Below, piece by piece: positions 10,699 to 21,985 of a stretch of DNA of 64,000 nucleotides. A program made the translations under genes and the position numbers. The notes under the pieces are model-generated. The model worked only from the letters and a program-made list of their open reading frames with translations. It did no database searches and was not told the origin of the DNA. The DNA is taken from assembly GCA_037953625.1 (NCBI GenBank), contig CM075649.1, positions 121,331,290-121,395,289 of the forward strand, in the 5' to 3' direction. Each line of letters starts with the position of its first letter. The stretch's first letter is position 1. The DNA comes from Crotalaria pallida (taxonomy: Eukaryota > Streptophyta > Magnoliopsida > Fabales > Fabaceae).

Positions 10699-11475
10699 TA
10701 CTTGATCAAAAACTTGTACTATCGAACATGCAAACCAAAACCCTTTATAATCTAAACTAATTAATTTTACTCATCCAACCAAAGAAATAAAGTGCTTAAA
10801 ACAATTCTTCCAAGAATTTATTTTCTTTCCTTAACAATTCGATCAACACCTTTATTAGTCCAAAAATTATTCTCTCTCACTAATTTATAAAACCAATTAA
10901 AATCATTTGTTCTTATAAACACAAAAATCATTTAAACCAAAAATCACCGACATGCAATCCTCAACTCAAAACTTTGCTGCACTTTTTCAAAGTATTTAGC
11001 CTTAAAACAATTTCAAAGTTCTTTCTTTTCCCTTCATGGCCAATTCGGCCAAGACCTTTAAATTGGGGAAAATCATTTTTTTCCAAGAAAAACTTATTAT
11101 AACTTTTACAAAAATACATTCATAAGCACCTTCACTCATATAAACCATATAGAAACATGCAAGAACATTACTATCTTATTTTCACGAAAAATATCTTTTT
11201 TATACGGGTAGATGTTATAAATCTTACATGCAAAGGGGAGATTCCAATTTTTAACCATTCATTAGGCACATAAAGAGGAAAATGCTTATTCTTTACCAAG
11301 ATTAAAGCTTTTTGGGTAAAAATCATTTTTAAATATACCATCTCAGCCGTGTATGCATATAGAAACTATATGCAAAAATCAAAAACTTGAATTTATTCAT
11401 GAACCAATGCAAAACCATCAAAATCAATGAAAATATATAAGATCGGGCTAGGATTCGTTACCCCCAAGGTGAGAA
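10699..11475. other. AT-rich stretch without a recognisable gene
   Basis: No credible open frame and no clear repeat boundary. The composition resembles the interior of gypsy-type LTRs elsewhere in the window, so it is probably a decayed transposon. It ends with gagaa just before the Athila-like LTR. Confidence 0.4.
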
Positions 11476-11744
11476 TGGGTCTAATATATGATGTTTTGGG
11501 TCTTAATTTCACTTCCTTTTGCTATGGTTTTGGCTTGTTTCTCTGGTAAATATAGGTATTTTGTATTAGTTTTAGGAATTTTTAGTTTTATAGAATCCTT
11601 TGAACGTTTTGATCCGTTTTGGATATGTTTCAGGTGTTTTGGAGCTTATTTGGAAAAAATATTATTGGAGTTGAGAAGAGCATAAGAAGACCTTGAAAAT
11701 GGCACAAGAACGGAGAGAAACGGAGTTGGAAATTACTTGGCACG

Positions 11745-11868
11745 CCAGGCGCGTGGAGGCCGCGCCCAGGCGAGTGGAGGCCGCGCCCAGGCGCACGTGC
11801 ATCGCTGAAGAGAAGGCATCAGATATAGCACGCCCAGGCATGCTGACCAATACGCCCAGGCGTGCAAG
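11745..11868. repeat. GC-rich near-palindrome array (CGCCCAGGCG) in the Athila-like 5' LTR
   Basis: Four to five copies of a cgcccaggcg-type word, one part as a ~20-bp tandem unit (gtggaggccgcgcccaggcg). The outer four bases on each side are inverted repeats, cgcc and ggcg. The array ends about 70 bp before the TATA-like word at 11939. The 3' LTR has the corresponding array at 17578-17690 with one unit fewer. Confidence 0.8.
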
Positions 11869-11938
11869 GCACGTGGAAGCCCAATTGGGCCAATTTTTGA
11901 GTGTTTTCGAGGGTTTCTATTAGGATTTGTATTTTATC

Positions 11939-11948
11939 TATATATTTA
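11939..11948 (+). promoter_or_regulatory. Candidate TATA box of the Athila-like 5' LTR
   Basis: tatatattta, preserved in the 3' LTR near 17757. It is the only strong TATA-like word between the GC-rich array and the AT-rich downstream half. Confidence 0.45.
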
Positions 11949-12860
11949 TGTTTTTAGGATTAGGTGAAGCAGTCATTAATAGTCAATAACAATGAGTTAG
12001 CAGCCATGAGAGCCATTAGTATTCAATAGATAGTTTTAGAAAGGAGATTTTACACATTTTTGGGAGCATTCGAAAGAGGGATCCGGAGAAGATTGAAGAT
12101 TTGAAGCATATATTTGTGGTAATTTAGGAATAAATATCATAGTTATTTGTTTTCTTCTTCTCTTTCATTATGTGTAGCTAAACCTTTTGTGTTAGGAACA
12201 TGGTGGATTTGTATTTGTAATTTATTTTTATGAATTAATGTTTTTCAGATTTAAATCATGTGTTTAATTGTGTTTTATTGTTATGCATGGAAGTAGCTAA
12301 TCCATGTTTTAGATTTTCTAAATCTGAATTTGGAAATTAGGATTTGAAATAGGCCATGCAATTAAACAGCATAATTATTCAATTAGTAGGAATACTATTG
12401 AATTCTTATGTACTTTTCATAAATTCACTGTTCTTAATCAAGGTTATTCAATGGATTAAATTTCTAAGGAATTAGGATTTATCAAGTTGAATAATAAACA
12501 GTAATTTCATAAGAGGAATCTAGGAATTACTATTTTCTGAATTTGTTCATGATTTAAATGAAAAATATTGATTTACAATAAATAAGTGAACATACAATGA
12601 AACTGAGTTCCTAACCAAGTTCTTCCATTTAATTTCTCTTTTATTTTATTTTATTTCTTAGCATATAAATCTTCTTTTTAATTTATTTATTTAATTCTGA
12701 ATTTTATTTTTTAATAGATTTTATTCTAGATTTTATTCTAGATTTTACCTTAGGTAGAGATAGATTGAATAATTCTGAGTCCCTGTGGGTACGATATCTG
12801 GTCTTAACCGACTATATTATTTTGCGATCTAGTATACTTGCAAGAGAGTGAACAAGTTTT

Positions 12861-12878
12861 TGGCGCCGTTGTTGGGGA
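12861..12878 (+). other. Primer-binding site of the Athila-like element
   Basis: tggcgccgttgttgggga lies six bases after the LTR end. It resembles the Athila-type primer-binding site with two changes in the second half. Confidence 0.85.
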
Positions 12879-12946
12879 CTTGAATTAGTTTAATTTGTTT
12901 TGGCACTAAGAAGTAATTTGGAGTGAAATCTATTTTTGTTACTTAA

Positions 12947-13645
12947 TTGAAATGTATAATAATGATTTGTGAAGAGTTAGAATTTTTTGATTTTGTTTTG
13001 GCTTCACATCCTCTTACTTCTGATGCAAATACCCCTATTAGTGAGATTGAAAAATTTTATAAGAAATCTGTCATCGAAAAGATAGTACAAGAGTTGTCCG
13101 TTAAGGAAGACTTAAGTACTAATCTCTCTGAAAATTGTGAAGAAGAAAAAGAAAGTAAGGTGCATCATGAAATAGAAGAGGTGAAACAAAATAAAACAAA
13201 TGGGGATAGAATAGTAGTAGAAAAATTTGACTCATCCTTGCATGCTGAAATCTCTGAACTTAAAAATTGTATTAAATCCCTTGCATATATGGATGATTCA
13301 AAAAATTTCAATTATGTTCGACCCTTGAGTTTGCATGATGTTTTTCCAGAATATCAACATAAGTCATTGTTGTACAAAGGGATGAATAAAGATCCTAAAA
13401 ATTTTGTTTCCCTTGTTCATGAAATTAACACCTTCATGAATGGGGAAAAAGATAAATTTGATGAGATGATGCATGCTGTAAGGAATGTACCTTTTGACCC
13501 TGGTGGGATTGAATTTATTTCTAAAATTTCCTTACTTCTGCCATGCTCATTCCCATGGGACATGGGAGTAACTTGTTATTCCTATATCACATGGGAGTTG
13601 AGCCATAGAATTTGGGATCCTGGTGGATTCTTTGTAATTATGTAG
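12947..13645 (+). CDS. Unrecognised open frame after the Athila-like primer-binding site
   Basis: 232 codons, 92 bp after the 5' LTR, the place of the first gene of the element. The product is acidic and lysine-rich in its middle (EEEKESKVHHEIEEVKQN). It has a short possible coiled coil, and two DPGG motifs near the C-terminus (FDPGGIEF and WDPGGFF). No CCHC knuckle or catalytic motif is visible and I do not recognise a family. It could be a gag remnant of the element or captured host sequence. Coding status is uncertain, although an open frame this long is unlikely by chance in such AT-rich DNA. Confidence 0.45.
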   Translation: MKCIIMICEELEFFDFVLASHPLTSDANTPISEIEKFYKKSVIEKIVQELSVKEDLSTNLSENCEEEKESKVHHEIEEVKQNKTNGDRIVVEKFDSSLHAEISELKNCIKSLAYMDDSKNFNYVRPLSLHDVFPEYQHKSLLYKGMNKDPKNFVSLVHEINTFMNGEKDKFDEMMHAVRNVPFDPGGIEFISKISLLLPCSFPWDMGVTCYSYITWELSHRIWDPGGFFVIM

Positions 13646-13959
13646 TAGTGTAGGTTTTATTTTTATTTTTTTTAGTCAGTTAGTTAGTGAATAAGGAGTT
13701 GAAATTTCCTATAAGTAACTACTAATGAAGTGCTTTATAGCACTATTTTTAGTTGTTCATGTGACACAGGTAAATAAGTTTGGGGAATTTTCTCCACGTT
13801 GCATTAATAGAAAAAGCTGTGCTACAAAGGTAATTAGTTTCTTAATTCCTTATAATAGTTGATTTTAGTTTAGGAAATTAGTTTTTAGTATAGGTAATTT
13901 TAATTTAATTATTTTTAATTTTTTTTATTCTGCAAAAAAAAAAAAGAGGCACTGTACAG

Positions 13960-14012
13960 ATGCCGCACGCCTGGGCGCAGGAGCCCGCATGCCTGGGCGC
14001 GCGACAAGCGTT
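13960..14012. repeat. GC-rich CGCCTGGGCG words, reverse complement of the LTR array
   Basis: Two copies of cgcctgggcg within 40 bp (acgcctgggcgc and tgcctgggcgcg) in otherwise AT-rich interior DNA. They are the reverse complement of the cgcccaggcg words in the LTRs of the same element. Confidence 0.6.
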
Positions 14013-14438
14013 AATCAGCACGCCTGAGGGAGACTTCTCCTCATTCTCACTCAATTCCTTCAATTCTCTTCTTCCCCTTTCAAACCCTAAACCCCCAAAT
14101 TTCAAAATTTCACTAAAAACTTCCTCAAATCCACAAATTTTTCCAACATAACTCAACAATCCTTCTTCCTTTTTCATTATTCTTCCATATTCTTCAAGAA
14201 TTTCCAAGTTTTTCACTCATTCTCTACTCTTTCTTCAATTCGGTTTTGCTTCTCTCAAGGGCAAGGGACACGAATTTTTCCATCAGTTTGGGTAAGAATC
14301 ACTCTTCTATACTCCCTGGTACTGTTGTAGTTGATTTTGGAGTTAGGAGTTAGCGATTTTGAGTTTGGTTTTTGAGTTCTAGAGAGTTTCCCACCAAGTG
14401 CTCGATCAATTGTCTCTAGTTATTTTTGAGTTGTTAGG

Positions 14439-15646
14439 ATGCCTAGAGGGAAAAGACCAGTTGTAGGGAGCGCTAGTAGTGACTTGGGGAAGACCTTCGA
14501 GCATTCGAGGGTCTCCGATTATTATGATGGGAAGATGGTGAAGAGAGGTATAACCCCGGAGACGAGCATGCTTTATGAGAGCGAGGGGCCAGTAGGGAGG
14601 AGAGTTGTTGGGGTCAGTAGCATTGAGGAGGTGATGGAGACCCTGTTGATTAACAGGTGGATGGATTGGATTAGGGAGCCTGATGAGGTGTTTCGCAAGT
14701 TCCTGGTGTGGGAATTCTATGCTAACACCTGGTGGAGGGCGAAGAGGTTTGAGTTGGATGGTACTCACAGGAGGGTATCGTATGTTCGAGGGGTTGAGGT
14801 TCCTTATGACGCAGACACTATTGCTCGCGTCATGGGACTTCCATCTTACCCTTTGGAGGTGGCATCTGCTATGTTTACTGTGGATAGCTTTGACAATGAG
14901 GATGAGTACTCGCTGAATATGGTGAAGGATGCCTTGTTTCTAGCAGACAAGGGCTGGAACTTGTCTATGGCTGGAACGGTCAAGCATGTGTACCAGAAGA
15001 ATCTTAGGGGAGCAGCTAGATTCTAGGTCAGATTTATTGTGCATAATTTGGACCCAAATTCTCATGATACTGAGGTACAGCCAGGGGTTTGTAGATTGAT
15101 ATGTGCCCTTCGTCAAGGTATTATAGTAGACGCTGCATCTATTATCTCTGATAGGATGCATCGTTTTGCTAAAATGAGGCAGGGTATGTAGGCTTTCCTT
15201 GGGTTATCACCCGACTGTGCGCTGCAGCCGGTGTTGATTTTCGTGGGGATGTGAGGGATCTTAGGAGGACCCCGAAGATGACCAGGGCTACGTGGGACAT
15301 GTTTATTGGTAGATCTATTGAGATAGCTAGAGTCGGTCCACCACAGCCACCACAGCCATAGAGTCATATTCCAGTTCAGCAGCCTCAGGATGAGGCAGGT
15401 CCTTCCAGCCAGCCAGCACAGCAGAGGGGAGGTGATGATGGGATGATAATTGGGATGCTACAACGTTTGCTCCGGAGACAGAGCAGAGCGGCTGAGTTCC
15501 AGCTCAGAGAGATGCGTAGGAACCAGGCTAGAGATACATTTCTGAGCAGTATCAGAGCAACGCAGGGTATGCCTTATGATGTTCCACCATACACAGATGA
15601 GGATCAGAGCTTACTGGATGCATCTCCTGAGGAGGAGGATGAGTAG
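14439..15646 (+). pseudogene. Decayed plant-transposon-domain (Athila ORF1-like) gene
   Basis: Starts at ATG 14439 and is open for 195 codons. The segment around WEFYANTWW...YVRGVEVPYDADTIARVMGLPS matches the pattern of the 'putative plant transposon protein' domain found in Athila-type ORF1 proteins of unknown biochemical role. The frame is cut by TAG at 15024-15026 (probably from TGG), shifts near 15180-15190, and resumes with VITRLCAAAGVDFRGD in another frame. A further TAG at 15359-15361 (probably from CAG) precedes a Gln- and acid-rich tail that ends at TAG 15644-15646. It was one gene of about 400 codons. It is not capable of making the full protein, consistent with an old copy. Confidence 0.7.
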
Positions 15647-17312
15647 TAGTTTAGGGGATTTTGATTTTTATATTCTGTACCCTTTCCCCTATTCAGACCT
15701 GTATTGTTGCCATAACAAAAATATGTAATTGCTTTCTAGGATTTATTTTTTAGTTTCATTGCTTGGATATTTATTTGGATCATTGGTTATTTGCATCTAG
15801 TTATATTTTGTGTAATAGGTGTGAGTTGATATGTTCCCATTAGAGGTGCTATTTTTGGCACTTGTTTCTAACGACCTGGTACTATGTTTGGGGGAATGTC
15901 TTCTCACTTTTGTTATTGATGAGCAGTTTTTGTGGATGTGGTAGTAAGTGTTCCAGATTTATTCCATGTAACTTTTTTTTATTTTGTAGTTAGGTATGTT
16001 TAGTTTAGTTTGCTTGAGGACAAGCCAACCTTTAAGTTTGGGGGAGTGGACAAAGTAAAAATTTTTCAGATCTGAATTTTTTCTCCCATTTTTCTGTGTT
16101 GGTTTGTGTCTTAGGTAGAGGTTTTGTAATTATTCTAGACTTAGGATTATTTTTCTGATGATAGGTGTATATACTTAGTTTAGGATTAGACTCATTGATT
16201 CATGTTATTTATTTGTTGAGCTGTAAATATTTTTGAAATTCGGTTATTTTGACAAAGTTTTTCAGAACTTGAGATTAGTGAACTGACTTTAGCTTAGTGA
16301 GATTTTGAGCCTATTTGATGGGGTATGATTTATTGAATATTTTGATTTGAGACCCCTATTTCTTTCATGAGTGTGTTCTCTTTAGTTTTGTGTTCTAGAA
16401 CTTGACCGGTGACCATTTTGAGATTGATAATTTATTACATGCATGAAAATGATTAAATCATTTAGGATGGTGTTTTTGTAGCCTTCAGAGATTTTTGTTG
16501 GATTTGTTTTCCCTTAGTTGCCCATTTTGAGCCTGATATAAATATGATTTTTCTTTGGTACCCTGCATTGTTTGTATATTTTTGTGAGTACCTTAGAAAT
16601 TTTGAATGAGCAATTGAGAGAGGGACATTTCAAAAGTATGAAAATTGTGAAAATGTTGTTGAGTTACTCTTCTTCGAAAAGAAAAGAAAAGAAAAAGAAA
16701 AATTGAGAAAAAGTGAAAATTGATGAATGATAAGAGAAAAGAAATTTGTTCCAAGAAGTAGTAGAGTAAAATAGAAAAAAAAAAAAAGAAGTTTGAAATT
16801 GTTGTGATTTGAGTATGAGTCCTCATAGTATTCATTTCTCATTCATAATTTTTAGCGGGAAATTTGTTTTTTCATTTTAGCCCTCAGTTTTATCTTTTCT
16901 TTCTTTTATCCCACCTTAACACTTTTAGCCATGGTCACGTTACAACCAAATTAAAGACCTTTTGATTTGTGCATATTTTAAATAATTTCAGTGGAGATTT
17001 GGGTCTATGGTCAAGCTTATGGTAACATTTAACTATTGTATGAACTTGAGTGAATTATTATAACCCTTGATACACATGAGAGATATACACTGGGAGGTTG
17101 AGAGTGTTCACTAGTTTTGAGTTCTGATTTATTTTGTTTCTTTAACCAGGTTTTGATATGTGAATAGCTTGTGTAAATATGTGGCTGTGTTAATGAGTCG
17201 AGGTCTTAGATTAAGTGTTGTACATTTTGATTTAGAGGGTAGTCTTGAGTTTATGAATTTTTATTTTACTTTTGCCTGGGACATGCAAAATACTAAGTTT
17301 GGGGGAGTGATT
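15647..17312 (+). other. Non-coding 3' part of the Athila-like element with repeated polypurine tracts
   Basis: AT-rich with no gene. tttgggggaatg near 15889, tttgggggagtgg near 16038 and tttgggggagtgatt before the LTR (17298-17312) are polypurine-tract-like. gaggacaagcc precedes the middle one. Confidence 0.7.
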
Positions 17313-18661
17313 TGGGTCTAATATATGATGTTTTTGGGCTTAATTTAACTTCCTTTTGCTATGGTTTTGGCTTGTTTCTCTGGTAAATATAGGTATTTTG
17401 TATTAGTTTTAGGAATTTTTAGTTTTATAGAATCCTTTGAACGTTTTGATCCGTATTGGGTATGTTTCAGGTGTTTTGGAGCTTCATTTGGAGAAAATAT
17501 TATTGGAGTTGAGAAGAGCATAAGAAGACCTTGAAAATGGCACAAGAACGGAGAGAAACGGAGTCGGAAATTACTTGGCACGCCCAGGCGCGTAGAGGCC
17601 GCTCCCAGGCGCGCGTGCATCGCTGAAGAGAAGGCATCAGATATAGCACGCCCAGGCGTGCTGACCAACACGCCCAAGCGCGCAAGGCACGTGGAAGCCC
17701 AATTGGGCCAATTTCTGAGTGTTTTCGAGGATTTCTATTAGGATTTGCATTTTATCTATATATTTATGTTTTTAGGATTAGGTGAAGCAGTCATTAATAG
17801 TCAATGACAGTGAGTTAGCAGCCATGAGAGCCATTAGTATTCAATAGATAGTTTTAGAAATGAGATTTTACACATTTTTGGGAGCATTCGAAGGAGGGAT
17901 CCGGAGAAGATTGAAGATTTGAAGCATATATTTGTGGTAATTTAGGAATAAATATCATAGTTATTTGTTTTCTTCTTCTCTCTCATTATGTGTAACTAAA
18001 CCTTTTGTGTTAGGAACATGGTGGATTTGTATTTGTAATTTATTTTTATGAATTAATGTTTTTCAGATTTAAATCATGTGTTTAATTGTGTTTTATTGTT
18101 ATGCATGGAAGTAGCTAACCCATGTTTTGGATTTTCTAAATCTGAATTGGGAAATTAGGATTTGAAATATGCCATGAAATTAAACAACATAATTATTCAA
18201 TTAGTAGGAATACTATTGAATTCTTATGTACTTTTCATAAATTCAATGTTCTTAATCAAGGTTATTCAATGGATTAAATTTCTAAGGAATTAGGATTTAT
18301 CAAGTTGAATAATAAACAGTAATTTCATAAGAGGAATTTATGAATTACTATTTTCTGAATTTGTTCATGATTTAAATGAAAAAAATATTGATTTATAATA
18401 AATAAGTGAACATACAATGAAATTGAGTTCCTAACCAAGTTCTTCCATTTAATTTCTCTTTTATTTTATTTTATTTTTAGCATGTAACTCTTCTTTTTAA
18501 TTTATTTATTTAATTTTGAATTTTATCTTTTAATAGATTTTATTCTAGATTTTACCTTAGGTAGAGATAGATTGAACAATTCTAAGTTCCTGTGGGTACG
18601 ATATCTGGTCTTAACCGACTATATTATTTTGCGATCTAGTATACTTGCTAGAGAGTGAACA
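17313..18661 (+). repeat. 3' LTR of the Athila-like element
   Basis: 1349 bp, the same ends as the 5' LTR. It has one GC-rich repeat unit fewer and a 12-bp deletion in the attttattctag repeat near 18540. LINE sequence abuts the last base with no target duplication. Confidence 0.83.
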
Positions 18662-19201
18662 CTTCTCAACATTGGATCTTGGTGATGCGAAGCTTTGTGA
18701 CCATGTTTGAACCGCTAGGCAGTGATCAAAAACCATCCAAGATCTGCCCTCCATAACTTTGCATCTATCAGCCGGGGATTCGAATTTGACCATGAAAAAG
18801 CCATTAGAAATGTACATCATCTCGAAACCCGCCGATAATTTCCATATCTTAGTCAGCCTTTATTTCAAGGTGAGAAAGCCCACCTCTTTACCTAGGACTT
18901 TGATGACCGAGGCCTCCTTCCACGGTGCTGATAATTTCTCCAAAAGCTTTGGATCTAAATGCACCATCGGTTTCAAACGGTTTCCATCTTCGAATTCCAG
19001 TTTCCCCAGATTTTCCACTAACAAATCCCTCCTAGGTTTCACTGTAGTAATTGTTTCATTGCCTACATAGGCGTCCTTGAAGGATGCCCAACGCATACCA
19101 CCACGATCAGAGTTCCTGCCACGATCCGGAGGTTCATTCGAGGAATGGAATGAAGAACTAGAAGAGTTGGCAGAGAAGACAAAATTTTCCTTTTCCGACA
19201 T
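18662..19201 (-). pseudogene. LINE ORF1 fragment (DUF4283 type), inverted
   Basis: Reads on the minus strand from ATG 19201-19199 for 180 codons to the junction with the Athila-like LTR. A serine-rich N-terminus is followed by a DUF4283-type domain, the RNA-binding N-terminal part of plant LINE and retroelement ORF1 proteins: KEVGFLTLK, then IWKLSAGFEMMYISNGFF, and VKFESPADRCKVMEGRSW. One in-frame TAA at 18862-18860 cuts the domain, probably from CAA. The downstream zinc knuckle is absent because the fragment is truncated at 18662. A methionine further upstream (19315) reads through RT-derived sequence and is not used. Confidence 0.75.
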
Positions 19202-19208
19202 TTTTTGA

Positions 19209-19756
19209 GTTATTGAGGTCATTGTTAACAGATTAAGACCCTTTCTCAGTGATATTATTGGGCCGTTGCAGAGTAGTTTTATTCCTGGGAGAGGCACATC
19301 GGATAATGCGATCATTGCTTAAGAGGTCATTCACTACATGCACAAGAAAAAAGGGAAATCTGGCGATCTTCTTTTTAAGCTTGACTTAGAAAAAGCCTGC
19401 GATTGTGTGAATTGGGATTTCCTGAGGATCACGCTGCTGGACTTTAGGTTCCCTGCTGCTACAGTCTCGCTGATTATGCATTGTGTATCCTCTACTTATT
19501 TATCACTGGTTTGGAATGGTAACAGGCTTCCGAATTTCTCGCCTACGAGAGGGCTTCGTCAAGGCGATCCTCTGTCGCCTTATTTGTTTGTTTTGTGTAT
19601 GGAGAAGCTTACTCTCTTAATCAACGAGAAGGTTACAACGGGGTCATGGCATCCTCTTCAAATTTCGAGGAATGGTCCTAAATTGTCTCATCTGTTCTTT
19701 GCCGACGATTGCCTGTTGTTCATGAAAGCTAAAGCCTCTCAGGTTCGCCTTGCTGC
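19209..19756 (+). pseudogene. LINE ORF2 reverse transcriptase, first part
   Basis: Non-LTR reverse transcriptase read in one frame from the inversion junction to the LARD insertion. Motifs in order: SSFIPGRG; FKLDLEKACD with the first catalytic Asp (usual form EKAYD); GLRQGDPLSPYLF; and HLFFADDCLLF with the catalytic FADD. A TAA at 19320-19322 stands where related LINEs have Gln. The frame rejoins at 44640 after removal of the LARD and one copy of its target duplication. The endonuclease and RT start are absent. Confidence 0.85.
19752..19756. repeat. Target-site duplication of the LARD, left copy
   Basis: gctgc, identical to 44635-44639. Both copies are LINE coding sequence, and joining them restores the LINE frame. 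Confidence 0.93.
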
Positions 19757-21534
19757 TGTAACAGCCCGATTTTCACCTCCCGAAAATAATCGTCATTTGT
19801 TTAAGAAGTTTCCCAAAAATGAGGCCAATTTTTTTTTGGGAATTTTTTTTTTTAAAGAGCTTTAGAAAATCTATTGGTGCATGCTCACGTCCTTACTTGA
19901 AAACCGGGTTGTTACGTAAAATCTTTACGCACCTACCCTTTGCATTCTTTCAAAACGATTTCACATTTCTTGTCAAAATAAAATTCGGCCAGTTCACAAA
20001 ATAGAAGTAGGGCACAATTACAGCAGTGGTACTTTGCTAAGATAATCCTTAACTCACACACTCACAACAACTTAAACTATTTACCCTACCTCTGACTCTT
20101 CCTAATAAACACTATGGGGTGCAACTCTCGATCCTCCTTCTTGTATCCTTTCTTGACTCCAGAGGATGAAGCCATCTCCCTTGCTGCTGGTCCGCCATTC
20201 TTTGGCACCCATTGCATCCTAGATGGAGTAGCAGAGATCCGCTGAGCTTCACATCGCACCTTCTCCTCATAGTCTCTATATCCACGAACAGAAACTTGCT
20301 CCAAGAGAGGTCCTAAGTTAGCTTCGCAAAGTCGATGCTCTGGATCCGGAATCACGATCTGAGTGTCGCCAATCCATACCCAACCAGATGGGGTACGCTT
20401 CCAGCCGCATCCATGTCGAGTCCATGTTGCAATCTCCATGCGATACTCCATCTGCACGTTGAAGTACCAGAAGCACCGATATACCAACGAGCAGGAGAGA
20501 GTTAGCGAACCGAACGATAAGTCGTCGACGTTGTGGATTTACCGCTGGCGGGATATCAAGACAGCACACACAATACAAACAAGGAACACACCACACAACA
20601 CTCAAGCATATTATCACAATTCTTTATTATTACTAACAGCATTCTTATTATTATTAACATTCTTTCTCTTCAACTTCAACATCCAATCCTTCCCTTCTTT
20701 TCTTTCCTCGTAATGGGTTTTTCCTCTCTTTCCCACAATTCACATTCTCACCATCACAATTCATAGGCTTTACTCCTCTTACTTATAAATCTTTTCTTTA
20801 GCAAGGCTTATTGAATTATAACCATCGATGATCGGGGGATTAAAGAATCATCGAGGTACGCGTCCGTTCGTAGTTAGCACTCACGTTTCAAGTCTACATC
20901 TCCTCGGCCATCCATCCACCTAGTCGGAAGCAAACAGGAGTACAGGACCTTTACCGTGCGGGCACGGCAGCTGTCTCACAACAAATGGTCCCAGACCTGG
21001 AGGACTCAGCCTCAAATCATATCAATTCATATATATATAATCATGGCACACTGTCTCACTCACAGTGGCAAACAAGATGCCCCACTCCAGTCCCTCTCAC
21101 TGTTCTAGACTTGCAATCTAGGGGGCGACAGTACTAATTGTAGCTGATCATGCAGAACTTGCCACGGCATTGAACCCAGTCCCTACCACGTTAGTACGCC
21201 ACTTGTGGAATTCGTTCTGCCTAGAAAAGCACTCTAGACTTATTGACGTTTCACCGTCATCGTCCTCCCCTAATGCAATCTCCACCTGAGTATCCGCAGA
21301 TACCCATAGTATCTTCCTCTCCACTACTTCGGGTTAACTCTCATACCTCACCGCATTCGCTGTTAATGTCTTTTAAAGGCTTTTATCTTTTTACTTAACC
21401 TAATGGTCGGCTCACTCTTCGTACAACCCTTCAATGAGTCCCGGCCGCTATCTTTGCATCACTTTTCCTTTCATTCCTCAAACCTGGCACAGAGCAGGAT
21501 CACCTTCACAGCTTGAATCTCATCACAAAAACTC

Positions 21535-21985
21535 TTCTCCAAAGCCTCTTTTCGTAAAAATCTCATTTCTCAAATTCCTTTCAAAAAGTTTCATTTCGTA
21601 AAACTTTCTTTCAAAAACTTTAGTTCATAAATCCTTTTCTAAAAATTTCGTTTTATAACTCTTTTCAAAAATCTCCTTTCGAAAACCCATTTCAAAAATC
21701 TCTTTTCGTAATTTCTTATCAAAAATCCCTTTTTCAAAAACTCATTTCACAATTTCTTTTCAAAAATTTGTTTTGGAAAATTTTTCTCATTTTGGGAACC
21801 CCTTCAAAATTTCATTTTTGTAATCTTTTTCAAAATCTCATTTTGGGAACCCCTTTCCAAAAATTCATTTCATAAATTCTTTTCAAAAATTTAGTTCGCA
21901 AATTCTTTTCAAAAGTTCTTTCCAAAAATCTCATTTTCGAAAAACCTTTTCAAAAATTTCTTTTCAAAAGTTTTCTCAAAAACTT
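21535..21985. repeat. Short-period array of TTTTCAAAAA words in the left LARD LTR
   Basis: About thirty degenerate copies of a 13-16-bp unit such as cttttcaaaaattc or cattttgggaacccc. Repeated in the other LTR at about 34360-34800 with one unit missing near 34705. Confidence 0.75.

Larger units (their letters stand above)
11476..12854 (+). repeat. 5' LTR of the Athila-like element
   Basis: 1379 bp, starting tgggtctaat and ending gagtgaaca. It contains a GC-rich array of cgcccaggcg words at 11745-11868 and a TATA-like tatatattta at 11939-11948. The rest is AT-rich. Confidence 0.85.
11476..18661 (+). mobile_element. Athila-like (Ty3/gypsy) non-autonomous LTR retrotransposon
   Basis: LTRs at 11476-12854 and 17313-18661, a primer-binding site at 12861-12878, and a polypurine tract (tttgggggagtgatt) directly before the 3' LTR. 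The PBS word tggcgccgttgttgggga is close to the one typical of Athila elements. The 4.46-kb interior holds an unrecognised open frame (12947-13645) and a decayed plant-transposon-domain gene (14439-15646). No protease, integrase, RT or RNase H was found, so it depended on helper proteins. No target duplication is visible: gagaa on the left, cttct on the right where LINE sequence begins. The LTRs differ by indels (an extra ~20-bp GC repeat unit and a 12-bp repeat in the left one) and scattered substitutions. Confidence 0.82.

Noticed and set aside
16593..16842. Phe-rich minus-strand open frames in the Athila-like interior
   Set aside because: Product of A-rich sequence on the plus strand; no coding pattern.
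20086..20766. Open frames of 77-133 codons on both strands in the LARD LTR
   Set aside because: The counterparts in the other LTR have different frames and lengths, and the products match no family.
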